In this document: positions 50,683-63,393 of the stretch, piece by piece
How positions within the stretch are numbered: the stretch's first letter is position 1
Layout: every line of letters starts with the position of its first letter
From: Guyanagaster necrorhizus
Lineage: Eukaryota > Basidiomycota > Agaricomycetes > Agaricales > Physalacriaceae
Length of the DNA: 64,000 nt
Direction: 5' to 3'
Assembly: GCF_019112545.1 (NCBI RefSeq)
Contig: NW_025064915.1
Coordinates: 51,703-115,702 of the forward strand
The notes under the pieces: model-generated
Seen by the model: the letters and a program-made list of their open reading frames with translations, nothing else
Told to the model about the DNA's origin: nothing
Database searches by the model: none
Position numbers and translations under genes: made by a program

Positions 50683-53600
50683 AGTGCGTGGGGGAAGTGA
50701 GGGAAGGTGTTGAGGTGGAGGGGGGAGGGCGGGGGGGGTGGGGGCTTGCAAAACCCAAGCGAACGATGATGACCTTTTATACCTGGCGTAAGAAAAAGCG
50801 AAGAATCCAAATACGTAAAGATTCGAGGGCGCAGCGTATTTATAACAAAGGACCCTCACCCAGGCATCATTGACCCAAGAAGCAGATCAAGATTTGTTTT
50901 TGGCGTCAATTGGACTAGTTCGTTTCGGGAACGAATTCAGTTAACACGTTCACGGCAACCAACCGGCACTGCCTCGTGTAGGCTTCAAACCATCGTAGAG
51001 AGTAGAGAGAGAAGCAAGCAGATAAGGGACTCTAAAGCGGAATAGAACGGCCGGCCTTTGTCATCGGTACGGTGTACGCGTATAACAAGGGGAGGAGGAC
51101 CCACTCGCTGCCAGTGATTCCAATCGAACGTGAAGTGGGAAATGGAAGGGGCTTCGGGAATCCGGAATCCGGCCACTAAGATAAGAACTGTTAAGATAGC
51201 ACAGACAAACCAAAACCCGCGTAAACGTCCAACGTCGACCCCCAAGCAGATTAGTCCAACACGATGAAATGCTATATATTAGCAGAAAATCAGGAGTCAC
51301 AAGTTGTGGCGATCCCGAAACCGGCAGACCGGAACAAGTTACGTGGAGAGTAATATGAAGTGGCGTCTTGCAGCCCCATCCAAGGCGCAATATTGCACAC
51401 ATGACTTGCAACATAACATTGAAGCACCCAAAGCTTTCACGAGGACCACTTCGGTGACTTGCAGAACTGTTCCGAGTGGCGAAGAACTGAACGAAACCCT
51501 TGCGGTCACAGATCATCACCTGGACAGAGAGCCTCGGTCGGTTGAAAAGAGCTCAACCTATCCCTCCTGGCGCAACTGAATCGAGAAACGATGTTTCCTT
51601 TCTCCGAGGTTAGCAACCAAGCAACGCATGACATGACATTCATGCAAGCCGAGTCTATTTAGACCGGGGATGGGAACGCCTAGACCAGGACCCAATTTTA
51701 GTGACAATATCGCAATCATCAATGGAGAACGACAACGAGCCGCCCCTTGCTTCTAGTCGTACGACACGTCAATATCCTGGGGACGTGCATACACATGTCG
51801 TGATCTTGCCTCACCGCGACCTCAGCTGACAAGCGTCCCACCACCAATATGTGACGCGACCGCTGGGTCCTGTGATCCTCATCTCCTAGAATGGGCCCCG
51901 AAGGTGACGCGTTGCCCACCGAACACTTATAATCAGGGTCCCCCGGCGATAACGCGAAGGAGAATAAACAATGCGTTCCCACCCACCCACTCCTGAGGGC
52001 TAATTTGTACAGGTTCTCGAGATGGGATGTGAAAATCAATGGAAGCTAATTTTGAGGGGGGGATCTGTATGTAAAATGAAATGAAATGGGGGCGGCGGCC
52101 TCCCTCGATCGATCAGCATCCCAGGAAGAGAAGAGAAGGGCCCTGGGGAGTGCGCGCAGAATACAGCTCTGTGGTATGCCATCCGTCAGACAAGGACGCT
52201 GTCATACCAACGCATACTATCACCATCCGAAGAGGGTGGACAAACGCGGTGATGTGAACGTCTACCGGACCGGGTCCCTTTTTTCCTACACCCACAAGTC
52301 TTCATTTCGGATAACTTGTGACACTTTCATTTGCTACGCCGGCTCAGTGATGCGGATGGAACTGGACCGACTCTGAATTGGCTCCATAGTAAAAACAGGA
52401 CAAACCTGCCTGCCTGGAAAGCTCGACCATACTCGCAGTATTCTATCAGACGTCCTAGGGAAGGTGAGAACGAATGTCAGATATTTGGAAAAACGAAAAG
52501 TGGCACACCGAAAACACGCGTTGGGCTGGGGGACTTGTTGGTTCCTTTCACTCCTGGATTGATTGATAGGTCAGAGGGTCTAGGTCGGAAGATAACGATT
52601 TTTGCAGCCTTGCTCGAAGGGAGGGTTGAAGATATCCTTAAAAGGATTATGCGACGCCACAGGATGTCGGCCATGTATGAATTCAGACCTCGGGGCCCAT
52701 ACATTTGAAAGAACTCGTCACGGCGATTTGCGGGTTCTTCACAGCTCTCTCGGGAAAAAAGTTGACTGATCCGACCAATACGAGGTTGCTGAATCCTGCA
52801 ATTTTGCGTCTTTTCTCATATTCTTGAGGTAATAATGCCTCAGGTACCTGGGGTTGCAGCGCGTAAATTTGTACAGAGAAGATGCAATAGGATGCAATTG
52901 ACGACACCGGACATTAAAACATCAGCCGTTTCCTAGGCACAGGCAATCAGATCCTGACATATCAGATACGGACAAATCTAAAAGTAATGTTAGCGCTTCG
53001 AAGAAATATCAAGAGAATAAACTCACTGCAACCTTGACATACATCTTGGACTCTTATCGCGTATCACGGAACGCCGCGGCTACGAATTGTCCCCACGATA
53101 TCGATACGTTCCGCACGGACCTCCACACCAGGATATGAACTTTGTTCATAGCTAGTAGCAGGACGAGTAGAAGTCCCTTTAAAGGCGCGTAACTGGTCCG
53201 GCGTTCATTAATATCAGCTATACGAGGAATGAGAAATGAAACAATGATCGTAGATAAAGCATTTCGTACCTGAAAGATAAGGATTCCTGTATGACGCGCG
53301 CGACTGCCACGGTAGGTGTCGTAAGCTTCCGTTCTTTACTTGACTTTGCGGGCGTTTTCCGACCGACCTTGGCAAAACCCAGTATACACCCGAGCACCTG
53401 GAAATGAATGAATGGATTAGTGCTTGCCAGAGTCATCGATAGGGAAAAAGAACAAGGAAAGACCATCCGATGAATGCACAAAGATAGCATTCTTATACAG
53501 ACTCACAGCGGATAAAAGTGGGGCTGCGATGGTCACCGACATTGCAAAGCTAAATTGTAACCGCGAAATCCGAGACTCACCAATTACACAAAACACAGAC

Positions 53601-55020
53601 CGGCTATTATACGGTCAAGCTATGATATAACATGCCTACACACTCCTTTTCCAAAAAGGACGTTGAGACAGGAGACAGTAGAAATTAAGCAGCTTCCAAG
53701 AATTAGCACCTGCTTATGACGTTTGATATTCATATGAATGCCGTAAGTAGATTCTTTCAACTCATATCTGAAAAGATGATCACTATTATGAATGCCCTGC
53801 CCGACCTGAATGAATGAAAAGAAAACGCACAAAGCCGAACGACGAGTCGCGGGTCCAACCTCTCCGGATACGCGGATTAGAGTTCAGGATGTCTAGATTT
53901 CGACCATTGCAACCGGCATCTGTTCAGACTGCACAGGTGGAGGCCTCGTGTTTTCATGCGGAGCCTATGTATCCTAGCCCTTCCAATAGGACAGTAACGA
54001 GTACAATCAACGGAGCCCTTGCCGGGATGTCTGCATCGTCTTATGACTATACACATCAGCCCGTAGCAGCCTGCTCCCCAAAGCGTTAGCGCGTGATAAT
54101 CAGATGAACCGTCCGCGCGCGCACCTGCCACCATCTGACCGCTGGCGCGGGACCGTATGAAAAGAATGGAAGTTACGAGTCTTGGGACCCCTCCACCCTG
54201 CTTCTTTCTTCGCGGGCGAGGTAAACGGAGCCCTGTTGGGATAACAAACCAGACCGAAGATCGGTGCGGTCTGGCGCGTCCTCAAATACCCAAGGAAGCT
54301 AAATCAAAGGGTAAATATTACGAACTGGTTCTCGACGCACTCACCGTTGCTGCGATCCGGAAAGTTCCACAGTACGTCGCCAAAAGGCCCTTCTGAAGCG
54401 AAAGTTTGTAGCCCTGATCACTGCGAGGTCATGAGACGCGATACCGATACCGGCATTGTTGCTCCTTGCCCTTGTCGACATGATGGCCGTCGTGGTTAAG
54501 GTTGGGCGCGTCAAGATCGAGACCAAAAATAATTGTTATTTCAGCCCAAATCATGGTGCCGAAATGCCGCTAGTCATTTGTGCATGCCTGCGATCGTTCC
54601 TAAATTGAACCAGGCGAATGTTCCGAATACGTCTGTCTGTCTTACTCAAAGCTTTACAGACACTGGCTTATATCTGGTCCTCTTAATGCTATTCCCCCAA
54701 GCAGATATTCCCTGGTGACAATGTTGCCCTTACAGACATCAGCTCTCGGATCTGGTTCTGTGAAATATAGTTCTCAACTACTGGCGGCCTTGCCTAATCT
54801 AATCGCCTTACCCCAGTCGGAGCAACGACGTCCCAACCGTTTGCTTTTAAATGCCTTATCACCAGGAAATCTATCCTCTGATTGCATTCGACCACCCCTC
54901 CAGAAAATCCCTGCTTTTTCCGTGTTTGTGATGGATACAGAACTATCGCTCGGAATAAAAAGCTCTCAAGAGCGGGGAGGAAGACTCATTCATTCCTTTG
55001 CGAGCCTCGAAACGTTATCA
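50683..55020. other. Gene-poor stretch
   Basis: No gene is supported. G-rich sequence at 50690-50745 lies directly upstream of the DUF6593 start. ORFs at 51061-51519 minus, 52331-52708 plus and 53620-53832 minus have no recognisable domain. Pieces at 53218-53560 minus (SVTIAAPLLSAVLGCILG) look membrane-like and can be joined by plausible splice sites, but I could not extend them into a protein. 53800-54700 is likewise unassigned. Confidence 0.45.
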
Positions 55021-55800
55021 TGAAATATGTATTTGCTGCTATCACATTGGCATTTGTCCCATCGGTGTCGGCGCATTCCATTTTCCAGGTTCACGGTCTA
55101 GTCTCGCCGCATCATAATCCCCTGTATGCCGACCATGGACTAATAAATATTCTCTAAAGGCGTCTCTGCAGGTCATCCTTGCACCTGACCACGACACTGT
55201 ATGTACTAGCGTCTCGACCGCCGTCTTCGAATTCGCTAGCCAATACCCGAGATGATAATAATCAATTCGTTATTCTTTGCTTGATCCCGAGCACAAAAAT
55301 ATACTCGGTTTCTCCAAGACGTAATCTGTAACGGCTGCCATGTCAGCGATCACTCTTCCCACCAGATCGACCACCACCATCGAACGGTACAACACAAGCT
55401 CTCGAGGGGCGCTGACTTTGTTGACCTTATTGACTCCAGCCACAGGGGGCCCCGTCATGTCATGTCATAACCTATAAGAAGCGGTCTCTCATCCTCATCC
55501 TCGGCTTTCCCGGGTGCACAGTTTTATATGAGCTGGTTCCAGCGCTCCCTCCTCATGATATAGCAGCAGTTGAATTTTAATTGAGCGCAGATGGATGTGG
55601 CTCAGCTTGAAATCGCCCCCTACCGCCAGTTTCCCCGGGCGCAAGCTTACGCAGGCATGTAGCCCATTCTACCTGTCCGCCAGAGTGCAGAGTGTACTAA
55701 TCCGGTTCTTTGTGCCAAGGAAGGTTCTGACCCAAACAAAAACATCCACTGGCTATACCATTCCTGGTCAGTGGTCAGTCCCCAGTTCCCTCAGCCCCGG
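55021..55800 (+). pseudogene. AA9-type (GH61) polysaccharide monooxygenase relic
   Basis: The ATG at 55021 opens a signal peptide, MKYVFAAITLAFVPSVSA, followed at once by HSIFQ: a mature N-terminal histidine in this setting is the hallmark of AA9 lytic polysaccharide monooxygenases, which cleave cellulose. The frame ends after 45 codons. Downstream (55640-55780) fragments recall the C-terminal part of the family in three different frames: AQAYAG then CSPFYLSARVQS, SDPNKNIHW, and YTIPG. The middle of the domain, with the second copper histidine and the axial tyrosine, is not found. I read it as a broken gene with an internal deletion; the C-terminal similarity is weak and the first exon alone could belong to another secreted protein. 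Confidence 0.4.
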
Positions 55801-56200
55801 AAATTGACTGGCACTATTCTGGGACCACGTGCTAGCGTCAGAGCAGTTTTCAGAGTGCAACAAATCATAATTCACTGGCATATGAGAATCATCCGCGCGT
55901 CATTAAGAAAGATTTATAATTTAGGCAAGGATGATGATGAGTGGCAGGCATCAAAATAAAACTGAGTCATGCGGCGGAGGAGCTAGCGAGGTCAGCGTCG
56001 GACTGGTACGGTGGGACAGAGGAGTGATCAGTGATCCATGAAGCGCTTCCAGGGGCATAATCGTCATGGCCGCGGGGGCCTTTCGCGCTGAGGGGAGGGG
56101 AAATCTCTCGTCTCCTGACTTGCCATTAGGTGGCCAACTCGATTTCGCAATCAAAGGCGGCGGCGTTGATGGTGGTGCAGAGCGAGTCAGCACAGCTGGG

Positions 56201-56666
56201 TCAATGACAGACAGATCTCTCCTTGCGCCTCGACTGTATCTTCTTTTTACGCAGCATAGGAAGAACACGATGCGGATCACCGACCGCTAAGTAAGCCTGA
56301 GCCCAGACCAGAAGAAACCGGAAATCCCTGACTGCCAATCGTAGACCCAATGACGATAGCCCCCCCCCCCACTTAGATTTTGGGCAGGAAATCTCGTTCT
56401 GGTGCGCTTCACTGTACGAATTCGGTATATGAAAGTGTGGAGATCGGTGGCATAGGCGACCTCCTTCGAGACATACTCTGAATAGACAGCAATTCGTGGC
56501 CGCCGGCGGTATAAACGTAAACCGGCTTGCTCGAGGCGCTTGCATGGGAGGTGCTACCCCCAGAGCTGCTGCCCTCCCCCTTCCCCTTACGAGATGGTGG
56601 CGCACGCACGCTATCAGAAGCAGGAAGAAAGGCTGCAGTGGGTGGGGCATTAGAGGGAGATGCCAT
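56201..56666 (-). CDS. Unrecognised multi-exon protein
   Basis: Starting at 56666 (MASPSNAPPTAAF) a Ser/Pro/Gly-rich segment leads to PVYVYTAGGHELLSIQ. A 65-base intron with gtatgt..tacag ends gives MKRTRTRFPAQNL, and a second intron with a long G run near 56357-56370 gives RDFRFLLVWAQAYLAVGDPHRVLP, then a basic end stopping at 56201. Further downstream (55968-56190) frames such as DDYAPGSASWITDHSSVPPY look protein-like and may be a later exon. I do not recognise the family. FLLVWAQAYLAV could be one membrane helix. Splicing is by eye only. Confidence 0.35.
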
Positions 56667-57684
56667 TGGCGGAATGTTGCTGATGGCGATGGTGGAGAAA
56701 CCAGGCAAGGAGCACAGATGTCCGAGCAGCACGAGGACCTACCTACCTACCTATTCGAGCAGTGCCTTCGATCCATGATCCCACAGCAAAAAAATTCGTT
56801 TCAGTGATGATGAGAATTACCTACCGTTACGTGCGACAAAATTGTTTATTGTCCGTAGATAAAAGAACCATCGACCAAATTCACAGCCCATCAAAAGATC
56901 CAACATCTAGGAACTCGGTGTTCATCGCCATCAAAATGGAGAACACAGCGATACGGGGGAACACAGCAGAATAGTAAAAAGTAAAATAACCTGGAGTAGA
57001 AAACAAGCGCTGCCCGTTCCGGGTGGTAGGAAGCTCAATTAGTACCTTTGCAATTAATTGTATTCGATACTATATGTCCATCATTGGAGTCCCCCCCCTT
57101 TTGTTTCCAAACTGCCGTGGATTAAGCTTTAGCATATATTGATTCACTAGGGGATAGACAATAACGGGGAAACGAAGCCGCCAGCGTACCTAGGAAGATT
57201 TGATGATACGGGCGGAAGAATACAAAACCCATGGAGCGTGCCGATCTGAGCGCTACCATAAGGGAATCTGTATATTACAGACCCCACATGCTGGATTGTT
57301 TCGCCAAGTGGGGCGGTGTTGATGTTGATGATCGTACACGCGGATCTGCTTACTCTCAAAAGGGCCACGCAGGCGAGGTTATCAGTGGAGCACACTGAAT
57401 CATCCCGGTATGGAATCTTGAAAGGCGCAACTGTATCGCACGAGCCGAAACAAAGATGTGAACGAGTCGGTCCACGCGTTCATGTATAGGCAAGCGCGCC
57501 GTTCCTTGTGTACAACATCAAGAGTAGACGTTTGAACTGACTCTTCCAAGCGAATCGTTCACGAAGTAAAGGGAACTATGCATGAGGCACTTGGCCGCAC
57601 TTCATTCATGTCAATTGATCACATTGCTGGATATAAGAAAACAGAGACTCGGATTGTCTGATATCATGAAAGCGTAAAACGTCG
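56667..57684. other. Intergenic, no supported gene
   Basis: Small ORFs only (56762-56974 plus, 57147-57395 minus), with no domains. Confidence 0.45.
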
Positions 57685-58983
57685 TCAACTCGTTATGGTG
57701 TCATCTAAAGACCGGAGGAAGCGGTCCACAGCAGACCAGTAACCTGGCTGAATGTTCATCTCCCCTAAAGTACTGCTTAGAACTCGTCAAAGGAGTAACT
57801 ACAGATCCGCACCATGGTGGCCTCGGGGAAAGGGTTGAAATTTATCCCTTAGTGGAGGGTTGTCCTTTACACCCAAGCCTGACGAACGTCGACGGGCGAG
57901 AGCCCATAGCTCGCGCATGTGCCTCTTGGGAACGACTTCGTCTCGTTCACCATGGAGCATCAGTATGGGAGTCGTCCTGGGGATGGAGGATATCTTGGAC
58001 GCTGAATCCCATTTCTGGTGTACGAAAAAGGAAAAGAAACGAATCCAAGGAAGGTCACGAGCAACGGTTCGTATAGAGAGAAAGGTGTTTTCCACGATGA
58101 GCGCTTGAACCTATTTCATGAAAATTGATAGGGGATATTGAGGGTAACAGTTTAGATGGGTGAATGCTGACCTTTGTCGGGTTTCGGCTGACCAGATCTA
58201 TGGCTACAGCACCTCCTAAGGAGTGGCCGTGCAGAACCTTTTGAATAATAGTAGTTGATAATAAGATCAACTCCGCGCAAAGAAAGATAGACGCGCACTA
58301 TTGGCACAGAAGATAGCTGTGGATCAGCCAGAACGAAGTCTAGAGCAGCTTGTGCATCCCGGCGTAGACCTGAGGCCGTTCAGATTACGCACAGGTGAGG
58401 CCGTGATGTTTACCTTACCTCGCTCCGTGGGTACCCCTTTGGAACTTCCGTAGCTGAAAACAGGTAGTGTTAATGTGCTATAGGATGAAGCGGCCAACGT
58501 TTGGCGCACCCTCGATACGATACCATCAGAACGTTACACTTTAAGCTATGGAAACCTTGGGCGCAGGGCGTGTGTTGCCATACATGATACCCATTTCCGT
58601 GGAACAAAATAACAGTAGCTTGTGGCGACTAGAAGCGATTAAGTCAGTAGAAGCATACGGAACTATGGTTTCCATATATTACCGGGTTATGAGCTGCTCG
58701 AATCAGGTAGCATTTCAATACCACATTGTCGGATGTCACCAAATCCACCTCCGAACCAAAATGCGGAGGAGAAAACTCAGCATCTGTGAAAGGCGATAAC
58801 ATTAATAGGCGTGCACGTATCATATTGGACGCATACATCGCTCTTCCTCAGAATCGAACGCAGCTGGGTAGACACAAAAATACTGTCCGTAACAAAGAAG
58901 CTGGAAATAGCTTTCAGCGGATGAATAGTATGGACACTAAAATCATCGTACATTTCTCCAGAAGGAAGGCATTGACCTCGCAT
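57685..58983 (-). CDS. Alpha/beta hydrolase, BEM46/ABHD13 family
   Basis: Serine hydrolase of the BEM46/ABHD13 family, usually membrane-anchored in the ER or cortex; natural substrate unknown. Reading from the 5' end: FQLLCYGQYFCVYPAAFDSEEERY (family QxxLIYPS region), then AEFSPPHFGSEVDLVTSDNVVLKCYL, a block with SYGSSKGVPTERG, GLRRDAQAALDFVLADPQ, the nucleophile elbow HGHSLGGAVAIDL, QALIVENTFLSI, HGERDEVVP (catalytic Asp) and FPRGHHG (catalytic His). A last intron at about 57763-57814 leads to the family end IQPGYWSAVDRFLRSLDD, stopping at 57685-57687. All triad residues are present. The first coding exon is not resolved; 58983 is the nearest plausible ATG, so the 5' limit is approximate. 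The gene is divergent from the Iml2 gene. Confidence 0.85.
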
Positions 58984-59332
58984 GCGATCCTTGGAGTCAG
59001 AAAGTGCCCAGATACCAGCTGCAGGTGGTGGAACAAAGTAAAGGTACGACACGACGTTCGCGGTCGTCCTGTGAGTCCCGTGATCACAGCTGCGACGGAT
59101 TAAGTATTTTCGGGCCAAATGGCTTCGACCCTTCCGGCAATCAAATTTACCGAAGCCGGCATTAAATCTTACACGTCACCGGCATTCTTGCCGGCTAAAA
59201 CGATCCCCTTTTTGGTTCCGTTTCGGGGCTGTTCCAGGGTAAATTCTGATGTTATCATCAGGCCCGAATGCATTTTTGCCGCAAAAGTACATCTTCTGGG
59301 AACGTCGATGAGCACGCGTCTTCTGCTTCATA
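58984..59332. promoter_or_regulatory. Probable shared divergent promoter
   Basis: About 350 bases separate the approximate 5' end of the BEM46 gene (-) from the Iml2 start (+). No ORF in it has a domain. A bidirectional promoter is inferred from position only; I see no defining element. Confidence 0.4.
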
Positions 59333-61543
59333 ATGTTCGTTTCTCCTCTCCTAGACCGCCCTGCGGGCAATGGCGGCGCTGTGGATGTTACAGGTCCAGC
59401 GGTGAAGGTGCCCTACAACGCTGACGAGGCTCTAGACGACATTCCAGCCATCGCGCGCGCCCTGGACCTTTTTCTCGCGTCGCAGATGGTGGAGTCGGAG
59501 GATTACTGCTCTAGTGGCGACCCCAACAGGTGCGCGTATTTGGTCGTGGTCCTCTCTCTCCGCGCTGTGCTGAACAACAGCGTCCAGGGAACGTATGTAT
59601 TTCTGCATTGGGTACGGACTCATCCAATGCATAAAGGCAGTAATGTCCTACGACGACGACGACATTGTGGCTGCAATTGGACACGCAAGGCATGCTACGA
59701 CGGTGGCTTCGAAGCACCGTAAGGTGTCGTCATTCACCTCGAAGCTCGCTGGCTACGTCGTTCCTTCCCTTCATACGACTGGCATCAGTCTCATTCAGAG
59801 TATGACCCCGGTCGAGCGCCATGCAGAGCTCATTTACGCGGAGAGCATCTTCGAAAAGTCCATGCTGGCGGTCATCTACTCGGGAGATTGGCTGGCATTT
59901 GCCAAAGAGGCGTGAGTGCCAGTCAGTCAGAACTACAAATCCGACGACATTCGTTCGTTACAGAATTAATATGCGCACCTCGCTTAGCATTTACCGGTTG
60001 CTGTACAAGTATATCAAGAGCGTGGATGATGCCTCACCAAACGGTTATGACGACGCTATTGACGAGCACTTCCGTACAGGCGTCTACCTAGGTGCTGGGG
60101 TCGGCATGCTCGTTCTCAGTCTTCTGCCATCGAGAGTCATTGCCATCGTTGAAATATTCGGGTATCATGGAGATCGTCATGAAGCCCTTGCGATTCTTGC
60201 CAAAGCAGGCGGCTGGACTCGAGATTCAGACGAACCGACCATCCCTGCATCTAAGGAAGGCCTTCGTCGGCCGTTTTGCGACATGACTCTCGTCGTCTTC
60301 CACCTCATCCTCTCTAGCTTCACTTTTGAAGGAGTTGACGTTCGTATGGCGGACAAGATCATTCGCTGGCACGCGAAACGGTATCCGAACGGGGTTTTTT
60401 TCCTCTTCGGTTCTGGCAGGCTGGCGCTGGTGCAGTCGCGGCCCGAAGAAGCTCTTAAGTATTATGCGCGGGCCATCGAGGTGCAGTCGCAGTACCGTAC
60501 ACTGCATCACATCAGCTTTTGGGAGATGGCTATAGCGAATCTCGCGTTGTGGGATATCAAGGCCAGTTTGGGGTGCTGGACGGAATTGGAAAGGGAAGCG
60601 ACATGGTCGAAAGCGATATACGCATACGGGATGGCGGTGTGTCTTTTGGAGACGGGTGGAGACGCGAGACGGCTTATGGAGAAAGTCCCGGATTTACGAC
60701 AGAAGATTGCGGGGAAGAGTATCCCGCTGGAGAAGCTCGTTGCAAGGAAGGCGCGCAAGTTTCTCTCGCAGGATTATCTTGCGCTTCCAGCGCTGGAGAT
60801 GGCGTATCAATTTCTCGCTATCGCACATGCGCCGAGGGAGGTCGTGGTGACGAAGATGCTGGTCGAGGTCAAGGCTTGCCTGCAGAGCCTTCGAAGCAAG
60901 GACAAGAAGAGGACGCCGGGATATTGGGATGATTTCTGCCTGGCGAAATTTCTGGAGGGCGTTTGTATGAGATACGTTGCTTACCCAGTTGGGTCTCTCT
61001 GTCTATATCGGCATGTTTGGTGATTGATTTTTTCCCTTGTGATAGGATCCCGATGTTATACTTCCTCCGAACGCTCCTTCGGTTGATGATCTAGCGGGAA
61101 TGTCTCAAGACGAAGCTGCCATCACTTCGATATCGGCATTCGAAGCTGTTTTTGAGGCTGGACCAAATATCGAGCTGGATCACCACATTGTTTACTATGC
61201 TCGTATGTCGTTTTCGTTGGCTCTTGGTAATATAATATTGACTGGTTCTCATGCAGATTATGAGCTCGGACGCTTGTTGGCGTGTCAGGGTAAGGACGAC
61301 GAAGCTCGGAAACAATTCAATCTCGTTCTTTCGGGTGCGTGTCGCTTCATGTTACAGGGACTCATTGACGCTTCTTCAGGTAAACATCTCGAGGTTGGGC
61401 CGTCAGGGAAGAAGGGGAAGTACAGCATGGAGGTCGGTCGTTTTGCTTTGTTCCGATGTATGTTGCGATTAATGCTTTCTCAGAATGCTTTGCATATGCG
61501 GGCGCATGCTGCCCAGGAGGCGTTGGGTAAGAGAGCGCTGTGA
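59333..61543 (+). CDS. Iml2/TTC39-family TPR protein (DUF3808)
   Basis: Member of the Iml2/TTC39 family; yeast Iml2 acts in clearing protein inclusion bodies together with lipid droplets. Start at 59333 (MFVSPLLDRPAG). Exon 1 has DIPAIARALDLFLASQMVESEDYC; a 59-base intron at about 59531-59589 joins to ERMYFCIGYGLIQCIKAVMSYDD. The exon from 59938 covers most of the protein: YRLLYKYIK, HFRTGVYLGAGVGMLVLSLLP (a conserved hydrophobic stretch), FGYHGDR, KYYARAIEVQSQYR and AMAVCLL-type helical repeats, PREVVVTKML. The C-terminal exons give DPDVILPPNAPSVDDL, DHHIVYYAHYELGRLLACQGKDD, GKKGKYSMENALHMRAHAA and stop at 61541-61543. About 600 residues, normal for the family; no damage seen. The junction near 60966-61045 has two possible donors. 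Confidence 0.87.
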
Positions 61544-61851
61544 TGCTTTCATAGCATTATTATATCCCAAGGATTATGTGCGTTGTCTAGATAAGCTCAT
61601 GGCATTAGGGGGATAATGACAGCTGAGTTGGTGCATGGCCTGTATCGTTGAAGCTGGTGTTGTAAGATGTGGGCAGTAGCTCGGTAAAGTAGCTCGGTAC
61701 TGCGAATGATGTGACGTGACCAGCAGCCCAACTTGATCTCCTTGGCTTGGCCCGGGAACGGACCGGCCAATCCGGGCACGTGCATTTGGCGTGAATTCGA
61801 CATGAAACCACCATCGCTCGTAGCAACCGCCAAGGCCATCGTTGGGTAGTC
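61544..61851. other. Intergenic, F-box promoter side
   Basis: Short spacer. Minus-strand ORFs across it overlap the start of the next gene and have no domain. Confidence 0.5.
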
Positions 61852-63393
61852 ATGGCGCAAACACTACCCCTGGAGCTCATTGAACACATTACCGACGAAT
61901 TCCGTCCGGATATCGAAACTCTTCGCTCATCCTCGCTCATTTCGAAACAGTGGACCGTCCCCGCTCAACAACGTCTTTTCTCCCGCGTCTCCATTTTTCC
62001 AGAGCTCGTTCGAGCTGTTCCTTCTACTATAGACTTTCCTAGCTCGGAAGACTGCGCAGGGTATCCATTTCCCCAGTATGTCATGGATGGTAGCATAGAC
62101 AAGTTCAGGGAGCTGCTGGAACAAGCGCCGCATCTTGCAGATTTCGTACAGGAGCTTCATCTCGGAACGCTCAAAAGGCGTGCAGCACATGTGTCTTACT
62201 ATTACAACTCGGAGGAGGTTCTTGACGGGGCGTTTACTCGGGCGAGCGAGATCGTCGTCCGCTTTTGGAATCTTGGGAGCATGTCTCTATCTTTTGCGGA
62301 GGACTACGACTGGGAGAAGCTGGCGTTCATGCACGAGTCCCTCTTCCATGCGGTGGGCTCTTTAAGGCTGCGTTATCTCAAGATAGGCCATGTTACGTTC
62401 CCGACACGATCACAATTTATTGAACTCCTTGGCAACTGTGTTGCTCTGCAAGTTCTGATCATCGACTACGTCAAAATCGGCGCTGATGCTGACAGCGAGA
62501 CTCGTCAGGATGCTGTAGAAAAACTTGGGCCGAGGTTAACGGAGCTCGCCGTGCATGCCGAGCCGCAGTCATTGAGCCAGATCATCCAAGCATTCATTTT
62601 GCCCTCATCTCCTGTCGACGTGTCTTCTCTGCTCCGTCTTTCGCTTTGGTGTCAATACCCTAAGGAACGGACCTATCAGCTCATCAGTCCGACCTGTTCA
62701 CTACTTTGCAAAGCGCAGTGTCTGCAACATCTACGGCTCTTCACGTCTCTTGCCGGTACGATTTCTCTCTCCTGCGGTGTAGCTCTTTCCATGACTCACC
62801 CCCCACCAACCTTCCAGGCCCGCTATATCAATACGTGGATCCCGCCAGCCTGCAAACACTATATGTCTGCGACCAGCTCTCTCGATTGTCTTCCACGCTT
62901 TTCTGGCTCACGGAGAGTCTCGAAGACGGGAGTAGCTCAGAGTCTGGGCTGGCACTGACCGAGCTGTCTGTCGATATCTGCAACACCCAATTCTACCCTT
63001 CCGAAAACCTTTTCACCGATAAGACTGCTTGGGCTCATCTGGGTATGGCCCTGGAACAACATGCCCGCCTGTTACGCTCGGTGGTGATCCGCAGCAAGAA
63101 TGTCTCTCTATCCGGGTTCCGTAGGGGAAGCATGTATAGATCGGCCGATGCGAGAGATGCGCTAGGCATGCGCTGGAGAGAGCGCGTCATGGTGCGGTTC
63201 ATTCAATACCTGACGGGAAAGGAAGTGCCGTATTCTGGTGAGGGTGTTTTGTCATGTTCTCAACCGTCAAGGCTTGATTGTGATATCAGGTTCTCACTGT
63301 GAAGACTTTTATGAGCGTGACTACGAGAAGCCGGACATTGATGACTGGCTGCGTAACTGGGAGATCAAAGAGCGTCCCGAGGAAGAAAACTAG
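61852..63393 (+). CDS. F-box protein (agaricomycete type), intact
   Basis: Predicted substrate receptor of an SCF ubiquitin ligase. The F-box is at the very N-terminus: LPLELIEHITDEF, LRSSSLISKQW, ARQRLF-like AQQRLFSRVSIF, the usual start of this large agaricomycete family. The rest is a leucine-rich helical/LRR-like region (LLEQAPHLADFVQELHLG, SLRLRYLKIGHVTF, CVALQVLIIDYV) that would bind targets. One intron at about 62757-62816 and another at about 63239-63290 join to an acidic end, RDYEKPDIDDWLRNWEIKE, stopping at 63391-63393. About 475 residues. Unlike copies A-C it has no basic N-terminal extension and no frame damage, so it belongs to a different F-box subgroup. Confidence 0.85.
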
